Assembly: GCA_005408345.1 (NCBI GenBank)
Contig: SEMN01000045.1
Span: 558,001 to 622,000, forward strand
DNA from: Macquaria australasica
Lineage: Eukaryota > Chordata > Actinopteri > Centrarchiformes > Percichthyidae
Reading direction: 5' to 3'
Length of the DNA: 64,000 nucleotides
Shown here piece after piece: positions 20,777 to 33,665 of this stretch (positions within the stretch are counted from its first letter, which is position 1; every line of letters begins with the position of its first letter). The notes under the pieces are model-generated. The model had not been told where the DNA came from. It was given only the letters and a program-made list of their open reading frames with translations, and did no database searches. The translations under genes and the position numbers were made by a program.

Positions 20777-23700
20777 AGTGCCTACAGATGGATGGACGGA
20801 TGGATGGATGGGTAGGTATGTGGATAGTTGAATGGATAGACTGCAGACTGAGGGGCACATGTGTCCTGCACTCAATGGGGGATGATGCTCAATATAGGCT
20901 GCAAAATGTCAAATTTACTGGGCATGTTTTCAGGCCGTTTTTTTATATTAGGGGGTATTAGGGTTGGAGACAACACTATGTACCCTATGAATGTGCCTTA
21001 TGTCTGGGACCAGAGAGACACTGACGCCTATACCCCTCTTTTGCTGTAACCCCATCACTATCCACCTCAACCTGCGTATTTTAGCTTGTCTCGCCTTTGT
21101 TTCAACCCCCAAATCACCCTGCTCATTGCAGCTGCCTGCTACTTCATTATGCTTCAGTTAATCAATATCATAAAGGGATCCTAAAGAGTAACTCTATTGT
21201 AATGTACACAGCAGTGCTCACTGCATTATCTGTCCTCATTGTTGAAGGGGGAAGTGACTAAACTGAATTATGGCTTGCTTATTATGAGCACTGTTTTGCT
21301 GTTTAAAGTGTAAAGGCAGGGCAAGTTATCTTAATCCATGCTATCTGACAACTGGTTGTAGGACTCCTAATCAGGTAAAGATATATTTGTATGGAAGTGA
21401 TGCATTTGTTTTCATTTTGCTACAAGACTTTAAAGCCTTATTTTTTGTTCTGGTGCAATTGTTTACATTCTCACCAAAGATCCTTTTTTTAGAGTGCAAA
21501 AATGGAGCACATTCACCACTGAACTGTGGGTTTTGATCTGCACTATGCAGCAATATGATCCTCGTAAGCAAGCTGAGAAAGCACTGTTTAGTGAATGTCA
21601 TACATCTAAGTGTCTATGTTCAATCATCGTGTGAACAGGCCAGAGAAAGTACCCACATCCATTTGATATTCCTGCAGACGACAAAGAAATTCATATTATT
21701 AATTTGGGAATCTTATTTTTACATGTTAATACAGTATAGTGTATTGTCCTAAAGGGATCAAGCATCACCTGCAAACTCATAAGTGCCTGTCATTCACAGT
21801 GTATATTTTGATTAATAGAGAAATCACTGTGATTTGGGTTTGATTCATCAGGGGCCATTGAAGTCTGTAATTGTAAATCAATATTACATCCTCATGTTCT
21901 ATGTCATCCTTGTCAATAACTGACTATTAATGAGGTTCTGAAGTTTGTATCATTAGCCCATTTCATAGAGACTAAATAATAGTCCTATATAATTTCTGAT
22001 TTCCTGATTCCTTTACTGCATTACAAGGGAAAATATTATATTGTATGTTTCACAACTGAGATGTTCAGTAAAGAAAGTTTGTTCTTTCTATTGTGACTCC
22101 CATACCCACACTTGGTAAACACTAACAAGTTCTGAAGAGCTCTCAAAGGTTATTTTATAAGCTCCTGACTGCATTTTGTTATCTAACATTGATTAAAACT
22201 CTCTGTATAAACAAAAGTACAGGCTCTGTCTTTACTGCCGATGATGTTATGAGAAACGTGAATCTTACAGTGGTCGGTGAAGTGGATGGAGAACTTGATT
22301 TGACTTGTCTCTGTGGAGTGGTGATGGATGATGCATTTCAAACAGACACCTGCACACTATACAGTGCAGCAGCAATAGTGACTGTAGCTGTACATCTGTA
22401 ATGGCCTCCCACGAAACACAGACTGGGAAAGAATGAGAGGTGGTGTGTGGGGGACTGTGTTTTGGGGGTAGATACATTTCTGTCTGGCCAGCCTTTGCGA
22501 GAAATTTAGGTGTGAACAGCTGCTAAATAATTTATATATTTTGCAAAATTCAACAAGCAGCATGTAAAACAGCTCCATGTTTTGCTTAGCGGCCTATCAT
22601 TTTCACTAAAAGACATCTCTCCGCCTACCTGTCTGTCTTTGCTCTCTCCAAACACACAAAAGTCAATATTGAATACAGATCGACAACATTGCCAGTTATG
22701 AGCAATTGCTGCACAACAAAAGAATGATAAAAGACATGATCTATTCAGGGTTAAATAGGATGTGATAGAAATCAACCATGCAGCTGCATACAACTTGAGT
22801 GGTTTAATTTCATTCTCTGTTCATGTGTGTCAGGAATGTACTGAAGCGGCCTCAACAATTTGCACGTTAAGCCGAGTGCATTTCCGCCACAAACAAAAGA
22901 GACCCGCACTCTGCAAATTAATTCTTCTTTCCATTAAAAAAAACATCTGCGCGTCCCGCCTCCAGTGATTGCATTTCACAAGGGGAAGGCACAGCATGTA
23001 TGGACTAACATCTCACAGGGAGGATAGCAGCGCTTCTGTGTGGAAAACACTTATGAAGATTTTCAAAGGTGTGTATGTGAAATGCATAATGTCTATACTG
23101 CATTAAAATACTTAGTTGTGTCATGTTTAAAAATGAGTTGACATATCAAAGATTAAAGAAAGACTGCTAGCTAAAAGATGGTCTCTGGAGGTTGCCAAAA
23201 TTCCCAGAAACCATTAAAATAGCTACACAAATGTGAGACACGCTGCTGTATGAAACATCAAGACAGGTGAGAGGTGGAGAGGGACTGAGAGCTGTAGTGC
23301 CGATAGACTTGACTCACTGTTGGATGTCATCAGACATTGTTCTGATGCTGGGACATCAACATGATGAACAGGGCCAAGTACATCTGTGTGGAATATTGCC
23401 ACAGAAAGGGGTGACACCTTTTGCTCACACAAGACCACACTCCATGGGCCAGTATGTGCAAAAAGAAGTCCATCAGAACCAGGTAGAGACCTTTAGGTGG
23501 CTGTGGATCAAGACGAGCCATCTGTTAACTACATATTTCATGAAGAGAAGCTAGTGATTAATCAACCCTGGCTCAGTTACTTGGGTATGACTGATGCTGA
23601 AAGAAACACCCACTGCCCCTAGCTTACATCAGTGACATTGAGACCATGTGAATCAGCTGTACTATCTCCCAAAACCCATAACATGACACTTCAATGGGCT

Positions 23701-24690
23701 ATAAGTGTCTGCTGAGTGCGAAACTGCTATAAAGTGATTAAGTCATACTGCATTTATACTCAACATAATCTGTATCAGTGAGGCACATTGAGAAGAAAAA
23801 TAAGATGAAGGTAAAGATGGAGATGAAGAAAGAGGAAGAGCCCAGGGACACCCATTCATCTCTGTTCCAGGACAGCTGTTGCCTGGCAACAGCCAAGGCA
23901 TCAAATTATTCTAAAAGACTGCTGAGTCTGGCCTTGAACACTACACAATGCAACACAGTTTAGAGCAACATAACACAGTGCAACACAGCATGTTATGTTG
24001 TTGTGTGATACAGTGTGTCGCAACTGTGGTGCGTGCCACACAGCTCAGTGCAACACAACACAGTTGAACACAGCACAGAACTGAACAATGCAACAGTGCA
24101 ATGCTACACACATCGAAATTCAACGCAATCCAGCACAAGGTAATACAATCTAATGGAATGCAATGCAACAACACAAGGCAACACCCTTCAAACTGGCACA
24201 ACACAATGCAAGTTCACACAATGCAACGCTACACGATGTAACTCAATGCAACACTTGGCAGCAGCACAACTCTGCACAAGTCAACAACAATGCAACAGCA
24301 TTATGTAATATAAAGCAACAGACAGGTCTATCAGGTCCAGGTCTGCTATAATATTCATATTTAAAACTTCCATGTTATAATGATATTCCTTGTCTTAGTT
24401 CTAATAACATTTTATTACCGCTTGCTTCTGGAATAGCCTACTATATTAGTAATCACTGCTCTTTCTGATGAGCTACATGAGCTGCCAACGCAGTATAAAA
24501 CTTCAATGTAACTTTGCCTCACTAAATCATAAGCAGACAGACAATGTGGATAATAACTTACATTACAGTAGTATACATAGCTGCTTAAAGAGACAACCAA
24601 CTAAAACACATCAGGGAGTCAATGAAAGACAGAGAGCCGGGGGCTGTAGCCTCATTAAACGGGTGAAACAGACACATCCATACTTTCCTC
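20777..24690. other. leprot 3' UTR and intergenic region before pde4b
   Basis: Begins with a GGAT/ATGG-rich tract (20789-20815) in the probable 3' UTR. A candidate poly(A) signal ATTAAA is at 22192-22197. No exon of LEPR or any other gene was recognised on either strand. A low-complexity tract lies at 23935-24315. The 23.2-23.55 kb stretch is open in several frames but matches nothing I know. Confidence 0.5.
23935..24315. repeat. Degenerate CAACACAATG-type tandem tract
   Basis: Dozens of variant units such as CAACACAG, CAATGCAACA and CACAATGCAA run for about 380 bp without an exact period. It looks like an old minisatellite that has drifted. The open frames on the minus strand here are by-products of the repeat. 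Confidence 0.75.
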
Positions 24691-24699
24691 TGGCTGGCA

Positions 24700-24947
24700 A
24701 TCAAACGGATGCAGGGCAGGCCGTAGTGGGAGTGCAGACTGGGCGTGCGCACTGACAGCCATTAGTGAAAGGAAGGATTTGCGTCGTCGGCGTCAAAGCC
24801 AATCGATGCGCTCGCGGGGTTGGGAAGGGGAACGAGCGCGAATGGCACAAATGGAACCCGATAAAAAGGGGCGCGTGCCTCCGAAGCGAGGCAGAGAACG
24901 AGGAGAGCACAACCGCATCAGCGCGTGGGCCAGCGGATACACCACCG
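24700..24947 (+). other. pde4b: pde4b leader exon 1 and CpG-rich promoter
   Basis: A locally GC- and CpG-rich block (GGGCGTGCGCACTG, ATGCGCTCGCGGGG, GGGGCGCGTGCC) ends in a good donor ACCACCG|GTAAGA after 24947. Its 5' end is not visible. It most likely begins the transcript of the PDE4B1-type long form, joining 28020-28088 and then 37511. It contains an ATG at 24806 and another in frame at 24842; this frame stays open through the next two exons (see finding). Confidence 0.55.
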
Positions 24948-26353
24948 GTAAGACCGTGGACTGCATTTAACCGTCCTGCGAGAGATACAATTAAAATGTT
25001 AGTCAATGTAGCACACATTTTGAGTATGTTTTAATGTTTATATAGCTTTTACCGACCGTGTCTTGTAATAATGGGGTAACCTACAGCCTATAACCCGCGC
25101 GACATTTTAAAGTTTTGCCTTATTTGCACTCTACCCATGTGAAGTGTATTATGCTAAAGGATAATGGATTTCGTTGCTCTAGGGGTTGCAAAAAATAACG
25201 TTTCACGATGCTCAGGTGGCAGGTTTCCGTCATTGGAGCTGTACAGAAGCTATTTTCGAGGAAACATGATCGGCGGTCAAATATCTTGAGTTGCACTGAA
25301 GGGTCTTTTGATTCAGTCATATCACGTAGGCTTCTGGTCTCTATGTAGGCTGTGTTCCTCGTCTCTCGCAGGACTTTGCAATGTGGGCATCTATCATCTC
25401 TCTCTCTCAGTCGACTTCAGTTTTGTCAGTATGACTCTAGTTTGAAACACATTACCAAACGAGTGATGTGCTGCTCTGGATACAGCCTACACAAATGTTT
25501 GGAGCACTTTCTATGAAGTAGGATGACTACAAGGTAAAAAGCCATTCCCACTTAGTGTTTCCTCCCACCACAGAGAAAGATATGTAAATATAGAGAAGCG
25601 AATTGGTGTGAAATACATTTTGGGACAATAAAGACGAATGGGTGGTGAAAAGGGGAATATTTGTGTAAATGTTGTGATGGAAAGCCTGGGTAAACCCACA
25701 TTAACACAATAATGGAGGGACTGTTGGTTTGGTCTATAAACCAAGTGTTTTATATGCCATTACACAATCAATCACTGTCCATTTAGCAATGGAGTCTGAG
25801 TTAAATGAGGTCAGCCAAGACTTCCACAGGATAAATGGTGCTAGTTACGCTCTTTATTTCACCCTAGAGGAGAAATCAACATCATATTTCTGCTTGGACT
25901 TAATGTATCCGACTTGTGTCAATATAGAGACTCAATATTGACCTTTTTATAATCTATGTAATAGGGGAGACTAGGGATGATTGTAACAGTTTTGTATTCA
26001 TCATCTCCATTTTAGTGATTGTGCTGAACCTTTCAAACTTCGATTAAAGTTACCACTGTTTGTCGGCTACACATACACATTACATGATTTGGTGTCATCT
26101 ACCACAGGGTCATACATTAAGTGAGGTAATGTATGGAGAAACCCAAAGTGTTCCACTGTTCCAGTGGCACAAAAGTAGTCATTGTTTGCACCATAAGGCA
26201 ATATTGTGTTTTTCAGTCAGGCTTTCCTGTCTAAATTAAGTATTCACAAAAAGTGCTAGGTATTGTGAATACAGCTGAAACAACTGGGAGCAGAAAAGTC
26301 TTAACATTTTCTTTAAAAATGTGTTATTCGACATGAACGCATCTGCATTCAAC

Positions 26354-26717
26354 TAGGGCTGAACAATGAATTGAAATATTATCGAAGTCGCAATATGGCC
26401 AAGTGCAACATCCAAATTGCAGGAGCTGCAATTTTTTGATAAAGGTAAAATGTGTCACAACATACACTATAAATGAAGCATTGTGGTGCTTCATTTATAA
26501 TGAAGAGATGCCCCGGCCTACAAATCATATTCATAAGGGAACGTGCTTGTTTGGTACAGACCCCAACAAAAATCACATAATCATTTTAATAGTTTTTTCA
26601 ATAAAAATTTAATGCAAATAATAATATTCCCACTAAAAGCGTGACTCATATCGCAATTGTAATATCTATCAAAATGATCACAATATGATTTTTTTTTTTA
26701 ATTATCTTTCAGCTCTA
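26354..26717. mobile_element. Non-autonomous element with TAGGGCTGAA / TTTCAGCTCTA ends
   Basis: Ends TAGGGCTGAACAATG (left) and CTTTCAGCTCTA (right) are inverted relatives. The flanks show an imperfect match (CATTCAAC before, ATTCAAAC after), as for an 8-bp hAT-like target duplication. It contains a perfect 13-bp stem (26468-26480 with 26487-26499) around a 6-nt loop. Confidence 0.55.
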
Positions 26718-26853
26718 ATTCAAACTCAAAACTTGAGTTCTTCTTGAATTGACCTTCTTACGATGTTTCATTATGTATGAACATGTGGGTTTGTGTGCAG
26801 AATTATTTGGTGCAGCAGAACCATGAAGCTTCTTCATGGAGATTGGGAAGGAA

Positions 26854-26882
26854 GTGTGTGTGTGTGTGTGTGTGTGTGTGTA
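26854..26882. repeat. (TG)n microsatellite
   Basis: Uninterrupted GT dinucleotides, about 14 units. Confidence 0.9.
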
Positions 26883-27249
26883 TTGGTCACACCACCGCAG
26901 TTAATTTCTGTCTGGTCACATGGACAGTGTTACGACCACCCGCATGTCTCTCCTACTTCTATAATATTCCAACTGTACTGGAATTAAGAGAAAGGTCTCT
27001 ACAGTCTTTAGGCTGGAGTTTGTGGACGTGAACAGTATTTATTTTAATGTCTCCCCCTAAAATAAAGCTTTATTTCAATTCCAGAACATAAAAATCAAAA
27101 AACATACCACTGATTCATCCCAAGTATTATTTCAGCATTTTCCCTTTTTTACAAATCTATTTTTTAGAGCTGTGCGTCCATTTGTTTGGCATCACACACA
27201 AGTTCCTCTATTATGCCACAGTAGTGGCATTTCACTGGCATGATATACT

Positions 27250-27301
27250 CCGCGACCCGGCCCCGGATAAGCGGAAGAAAGGAATGGATGGATGGATGGA
27301 T
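27250..27301 (+). repeat. Retroelement-type tail ending in (ATGG)n
   Basis: CGCGACCCGGCCCCGGATAA followed by GCGGAAGAAAGG and four ATGG units; same family as 14112-14190. Confidence 0.6.
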
Positions 27302-27658
27302 ATACTATAATGTTACATGTCTGTATTTCACTTCCCTTTGAACCCATTTCATAGCATTTCTGTAGTGCGCCTGGTCATGTGGTGTGAACTCAACTGACCA
27401 CTGTCTTCCTTTTATTCTCAGTCAGTGCTGAAACAACAGGGTACATACATCCAGGGCTCTGGCTACCAGACTGATGACTCACTTACTGTCTGACTGGTGG
27501 CTTTACTGGTGGTGGTGTTACTATACCGCCTTTTCTGTTGGTGAACATTGATGTTTCGTTTCCAGCTGATGAATACATGCCGTGCCTGTGCTAGCCATTT
27601 TGGGAGCTGTGATTTAAAAAAACTCCAGCTGATTGCCACTACAGAAGGCATTGTGTGC

Positions 27659-27659
27659 A

Positions 27660-27687
<28 letters not shown>
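27659..27687. repeat. (TG)n microsatellite
   Basis: Uninterrupted GT dinucleotides, about 14 units. Confidence 0.9.
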
Positions 27688-27691
<4 letters not shown>

Positions 27692-28019
27692 TTGCGTGTG
27701 TCCGTATGTGTTGGATGGTAATCTGAACTGTGATTGTAGTTAGTTTCACACTTTACCTACAACTCTGACTTATCAAAAGTATTTTATACATCTAAAACTA
27801 TTGTGGAATTGTGTGTAAATATCTCTTATGTTCCCCTTCTGTGCTTGTCAGAGGGAAGTATGTGTTGCCCCTAAGAGAGTGTGATATTGTCAGGGGTCCT
27901 TGTTACTGATCAATCACTTGGTTTCAGCTTGACAACATATGTTTTTTTTTTGTTTGTTTGTTTGTTTTTTGATATGTGATCTGTGAAACTGCAATCCAGA
28001 GACATTGTTTGTCTTTCAG

Positions 28020-28088
28020 GCCAACAGTCTGCTGACGTGAATTCCCGTTCGTCCTCCCTCCGCTGCCTCAAGGAGAAAAGCTTCAGCT
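28020..28088 (+). other. pde4b: pde4b leader exon 2
   Basis: A 69-bp block between a pyrimidine-rich acceptor (TTTGTCTTTCAG) and a strong donor (CAGCT|GTGAGT). It is GC-richer than its surroundings. It has no ATG of its own and two frames are closed; the third is open and continues the frame entering from leader exon 1. It ends one base into a codon in that frame, so it cannot join the exon at 42276 in frame, supporting a leader role ahead of the exon at 37511. Inferred without transcript evidence. Confidence 0.5.
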
Positions 28089-28337
28089 GTGAGTACACCT
28101 TTTTTTTATTGTATTTGTGGGAATATTGTGGCCAGGATCAGTTTTTCACAGTGAGCCTTATTGCTGACTAAGTAGTGTATAATATTTCCTCATTGGATTT
28201 CAAGCAGAAGAGATTAGTTTTCTTTGTGTTATGGAGCAATTGGCAGAAACATTTACAGTAAGTCTACAGTACAGTACACTTGACCACTTTCAGATTGCAT
28301 ATATGTATGAGTGTGGTTGCGAGCATGAATAAATGTA

Positions 28338-28550
28338 AGGCTGAGATGATTAATCAGTTAGTCGATTGACGGAAAATTAATCTTCGACTATTTGATAATC
28401 GAACAGTAATTTTTCAAGCAAAACTGTGATCGTTCCAGCCTCTCAAATGTGAGGTTTTGCTGCTTTTCCAAGTCCTAAATGATAGAAACTGAAAATCTTT
28501 GGGTTTTGGAACGTTGGCTGGACAAATTGTTCAGACTGCCAGCCCATATC
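28338..28550 (-). repeat. ATCGATTAATCG-family copy
   Basis: GATTAATCAGTTAGTCGATTG at the left and CTTTGGGTTTTGGAACG...TTGG inside match the copies at 34603 and 40727 in the same orientation. Confidence 0.65.
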
Positions 28551-30639
28551 TGTTCTTTTTTTGTTTTTTTAGCATATCCAGATTCTATGCAGATTGATTT
28601 TAGAAAGTCTGGACAGCAAAAAACCACATGAAACCGGATCCAAGCCACATTTAGAGGTGGTTTGAAATGCAATTCCAATTGGATCTCTATAGATACATCT
28701 CAGTCCGGACGCTCTGGCCACTCAGATTGAATTTCAAAGTGTCTTTTGTGTCACTCGTAATGCGACACACAACAATGATGTCAAATCCAGATTGATGGAA
28801 GTGCATCAGAGCGCCTCTGTATACCTGTACACCAGACAAACTCAGCGACGGAGGAGTTCAGTTCTGCACCGCAACTTGACATCGCGATTGTTTGGAAGGA
28901 AAGATGATCGATCTCCATTTCTCACGCTTCCGCGTTGGAAAGCCATGTCACCAGCGTACATAGTTACTGATGCCTATGTCGTTACCACAGCAACCCATGC
29001 AGATAGGTTGGTGATGTCTGGACACACAAATCTGATCAGATCACTCGCAAAAAGATCTGATTTGAGAAATAAACGTACAAACAAACGGATATAATGGAAT
29101 ATTAATAATCATTAGTTGTAGTTCTAATATAGATACTGATATAGATACACGTGGTGAACAGGAAGAGGTAGGTGTGTGGGGTCTATCATAGTTCATAGGC
29201 CCAACCAGTCGCTCCACAACAGGATATACTGTAGCCACCCACAAAAGAGGTGGTGGATCATATCGATTCGTTCACTTCAAGCTCAAGATTATTTCCAAAG
29301 CTGCACACTGATTCATTTCATTTCTGTCTCAATTGTCATCTGAAGGATTTTACAGGCATGTTGACACGGAGGTTGCCAACTGGTGACACTCACCAAAGGC
29401 CCTCTCCGTGCCCAAAAAACCCTGCAGACTCTGCCAAGCCTTCTGTTACCTCCTTATTCTCCAAGTCACTCGTTGTGATTCACCCTAAAAGCTTTAATCC
29501 ATGTAGCTGGCAATGGGAAGTTTTGTCTAGTGAATGGGTAACTGATGAAGTGCTTCAGTCTCAATACTTCAATGGACGGTAAATAGGGTGACGTGAATAC
29601 GATGGGGGTAATTAGTGTATGTGCGCGTGTGGGTATTTGAATTGGACAGAACAGCACTCCCTCTTAATTATTGGGCTTTTTCAGCAGCTCCGATCAAACA
29701 GTGACTCATCCAGAGTCACAATGATTTCTCATTCATTTCTTTTTTTTCTTAAATGATTTGATAGGTCTCTGTCTTAGTGCAGTAGCACAGCACTAAAAGC
29801 TTGTGATGAATTCAGCATTTATTCACCTCTTTCATCTAATTATAAGAAAAAAGGATAGTGTCTGGGATGAATGCTTAATATGACCAAAGGAGTACACTGT
29901 GGTTAACAGTGTATAGTAGAGGATGCTATTTACACGTCATTATTACATAACAGAGATATAGGTAATCTTCATTTAAGGCAGGGATACTAGTACGAAATGG
30001 GACCTTATCAATTTCTATATTTGTTTGCTAAATTTTAAACCAATTAAGACAGTTTAGACAGCTTCTGATTGAAAGAGCGATTTTCTCATGATTTGACTAT
30101 GGATGGTATTTGCAGTGCCAACATGACAAACACATGGTGTGACAGCAGAACAATCCTAAAATGGTCTTTTGTGGCCCAGTGGCAGCAGGCTCACAGAGGC
30201 TGGCCTGGCCACCAGTCTCTCTCTGTCTTTCTCTCTCTCTCCCTCTTTAAGTCTGTACAGTGGGTCCCCTGCATGTGGCCTCCACAGTGACGTCACCTTT
30301 CAGCTGCCACAAATTGGTGTGTTGTTTCTCTCCCCCCTCAACAAGCTCCTCTCCGCCTTCACTCGTCTCAAAGGTTCATTTCTGCTGGAATCTGCCATCA
30401 CGGCACTGGCTGCAAATACAAATAACAAAGTTTCCACTGTGATTTGGTTTAGAATTTTCAGTGACAAGTAATCGAAGTTGACAAGTGTTGATTGGCATTT
30501 TTCTTTTTTGGTCACAGAGCTCATATGGCTTTGGGGTGAAAAGTTAAAAACAATGTAAAACTGCTGAATGATGTTTGATAGGCGCCAACTTAAATTACAT
30601 GATAGAAGAAATTATGTTGACAATTTTGCTTTACATTAA

Positions 30640-30900
30640 CCCCCCCCCCCCCCCCCATATAACATTTATAAACACTATACACATTTAATAAATGGTTTAC
30701 AACACACTTTAATCTAGTTGTAAGGACATATTTAAGTTTTTCTTAAGACACAGTCTTTGTCAACAATTATAACTTCTCTTACGATGGTCATATATTATTA
30801 AAACTCTGCTTACAACCACATTACAGTGTTTTATAAACCCTTTATAAACGTTTACATACTGCTTATAGTAAAGTGTTACCTGCTTTACAATATGTTGTAG
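30640..30900. repeat. Poly(C) run joined to an AT-rich interspersed element
   Basis: A C17 run (30640-30656) is followed by CATATAACATTTATAAACAC and, near 30.84-30.88 kb, TTTATAAACGTTTACATACT then TAAAGTGTTACC. The body resembles non-autonomous fish elements with TAAC-rich ends; the family is uncertain. Confidence 0.4.
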
Positions 30901-31048
30901 ATGTAGTAATTTCACCACAATAATAAATGAGTGGTAGACCTATCACCTTCCTTCCTGCCATTCTTGAGTAACTTCAAGGAGAATGTTTTAAGTCTCCATG
31001 CAGCATAAGATATTCATTTTGTGCCTGACAACTAAAAACCCCGTCTTA

Positions 31049-31150
31049 AAAGCAGGGCTGCAACTAACGCTTATTTTTGTTTTCGGTTTATTATAATTGA
31101 AGACCGAAAAAAGCAGCCTTTTTGCTTGAAAAATTACTTTAAAGTTTACT
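31049..31150 (+). repeat. ATCGATTAATCG-family 5' fragment
   Basis: Starts GGGCTGCAACTAACG, the usual left end of the family, and then decays. Confidence 0.45.
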
Positions 31151-33392
31151 TTATTACGTTTCCGCTCTACCTAAACGTAAAGGAGGTTTGTAATCTATAA
31201 CTTTGTCTGTCTCTCTCTGTGGAATGCCTATTCATAGTTGTAGACATAATGATTTCAAGAATGTATATATTATTCTGTGGTTATTCTTACAAGTCTGACT
31301 TAGTGATTGTGAGGACACCTGCAGGAAGTGCAACAACTGCTTTGTGTGTACATGCCCACACAAACAGTGTGGGAAGGAGGGATAAGATTAGAATAAGTGT
31401 TTGCCTTATTGCAGCAAGTGTTTTTTCTTTGACATACAGTTCATAACCTTATATATTCATACAAAATTAACCAACTAACCCCCCACTTAACAAGTCTAAC
31501 CAAATATTGATTGGTATCATATTCTGTGCAGTACATTAAGACAGATGTGTCTAAGAGGGTAGACGCACAGATAGGATTTAGAGACTTTCAGCACAAAATG
31601 TCCTTAAGTAAAAAAACTGATTAACAAATGGCACCCAGTAAAGTGTTTTTGTTGTTGTATATGGGAGTCTGTGAATGTCACTAGGTCATATAGTATAGTA
31701 GCAGCCTAGCAGCTCAGCTATATATTATAGCCACTGTCAATGTAGTCTAGATATTCCAGAAAAAAGAAATATGCAGTGTAAAATATGAACCATCAGTTCT
31801 TATCCCTTAGTTTTCTTTTAAATCAAATTCCGTTGGTAATCCATAGCTGCAATTTATTTTCAGCCATAGTCACAAAATAGTCCAGGAAAGATGGCATGTG
31901 GTTGCAGGTGTGATTTGCATTATAAGCAGTAATATATTAGTGTGTATCCTCCTGGGCATTCATCTAACAGTTGTTTTCTGAAGCTGCTACATCTAAAATA
32001 ACTTTGTTTTCATAGAGCATATTGCAAAACAATACTTTGCGCTTCAGGCAGCTCATTCTGTAACCTGGGGGCCAAAAGAGCCTAGCTTATTCTTCTTTGT
32101 CTACTTTTTCTTCTGTTTGCTTCCCATGGCAAATAAACAATAAAATTGTTTAAATGCTTTCCAAATGCAACATGCTATCAGTAAAAGGATTCCGGTGTAT
32201 ATGATAAAATACTGAAGCCTTGTCTTTGAACTAAATATAAAGTGTGATGGTGACTTTGGCTGATTCCTCAGAGGAGGCGCACATCTGTTCCCAGCAGTCC
32301 TTTCAGTGAGAACCACAGCTATTATTTTCAAGGTCAGAAGGAGAAACTGTTATGCCTTAGATATACTTCTGAGGTGATAAAACAAGATTGCACTGTCTCT
32401 TTTATTTGATAATTATAGGTTACCTCAGTGTCAGAAAATTACCCCAAGGCTTTTTTGAGAGGATTTGACTCTGTGGACACTGAACATCAGTGACTGGAAA
32501 GCAATTTTTAAACTGGTATAGATGAGTTATGTCATCAGTGGACATGCATGTGTTTAATTTACAGGTCCTGCGGCGTGAATAAAGTGGGTGTGGCGTTGTT
32601 TAGATTGAATAAATGTGGGCGGGCCCAACAGAAAAAACGGACCTGCTGTAGTTCTGTCAACAGCTGTCGTGTCTTGTGACCAGTGCAGCTTACTTCTCCA
32701 TTTAGCACTCTCAGTTTGAGTATTTGAAGCTTCACATAGAATATACATTAATTTCCCACTGAATGGATCAAAGCTGGGTAAGTTAAGTCAATTTGCTTAA
32801 CAAGTGTATACTAGTATGTTCTTTGATTTTTGTTCTTAATGCTTCCTTCATTTTAACAGTAAATCTGACTTCCTTGGGTGTTAATGAGTGACCACTGTAA
32901 AGTTAATTCATCATTGTTGTGGCACACAGAGGGCTTTGAAAGCTCTTATTGTTGGACTACAGAGTAGTTGAACGTAATATTAACGCAGTTCCACACATGA
33001 TTCCTTGAGCCTCCTTTGTTTTGTTGCAACAAAAGCCACCTTTGTGTGGGCGTCCAGCGATTTTTAAATGTATGACAGCGACTGACTCACTCTCCACAGA
33101 TCTCCATTGTGCGTGGACGCTGTATGACATAGATTGACTCGGTCACATGGGAACGTGACCACATTTGACCTCTGTTGTAAAATGTGTGAGGAAAGTGCAA
33201 ACATTGGTTGTCATGATAGCGTGGTGGTTTTAATAATGAGTGCAACACCTGCGCCTAATTCACTTGATTTGTGGCTAGATCAAGCATTTTGTATGGCTCC
33301 ATCTGGTGGAGGAGGGGTTTGCTGTCCCACACAGGGAGAATTCTCAACACACACTAATCACTTACTTATTTTAATTTATCATTTAATTATTT

Positions 33393-33665
33393 GGTCAATA
33401 AAATGTCAGGAAAAAAATGGAATAACGCCTATAACCATTCCCCTGAACCCAAGCTGGTGTCTTTAAATAGCTTGTTTTGTTGGCCCAGCAGTCCAAAGCC
33501 CAAAATGTAAAATTTACAATGATATAAAATGCAAAATACTCACATTTTAGAAGCTGGAACCAGTTAATCTTTGGCATTTATGCTTGTTAAATTACTTAAA
33601 TGATAAATCAATTGTTGCCAATTAATTTTCTGTCAATCCACTAATACATTAATCGTTTCAGCACT
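33393..33665 (+). repeat. ATCGATTAATCG-family copy
   Basis: Internal phrases AATAAAATGTCAGGAAAA, AGTCCAAAGCCCAAA, TTAGAAGCTGGAACCAG, and the end ATTAATCGTTTCAGCA. The opposite orientation to the copies at 28338, 34603 and 40727. Confidence 0.7.

Larger units (their letters stand above)
24948..28019 (+). other. pde4b intron between leader exons
   Basis: Holds an interspersed element at 26354-26717, (TG)n tracts at 26854-26882 and 27659-27687, and a retroelement tail with ATGG units at 27250-27301. No exon was recognised. Confidence 0.5.

Noticed and set aside
23223..23554. Open frames of 71-95 codons on both strands downstream of leprot
   Set aside because: Several frames are open at once, composition is ordinary, and the translation resembles no family; LEPR motifs such as WSxWS are absent.
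23941..24204. Cys-rich 87-codon frame on the minus strand
   Set aside because: It is a translation of the degenerate CAACACAATG tract, not a gene.
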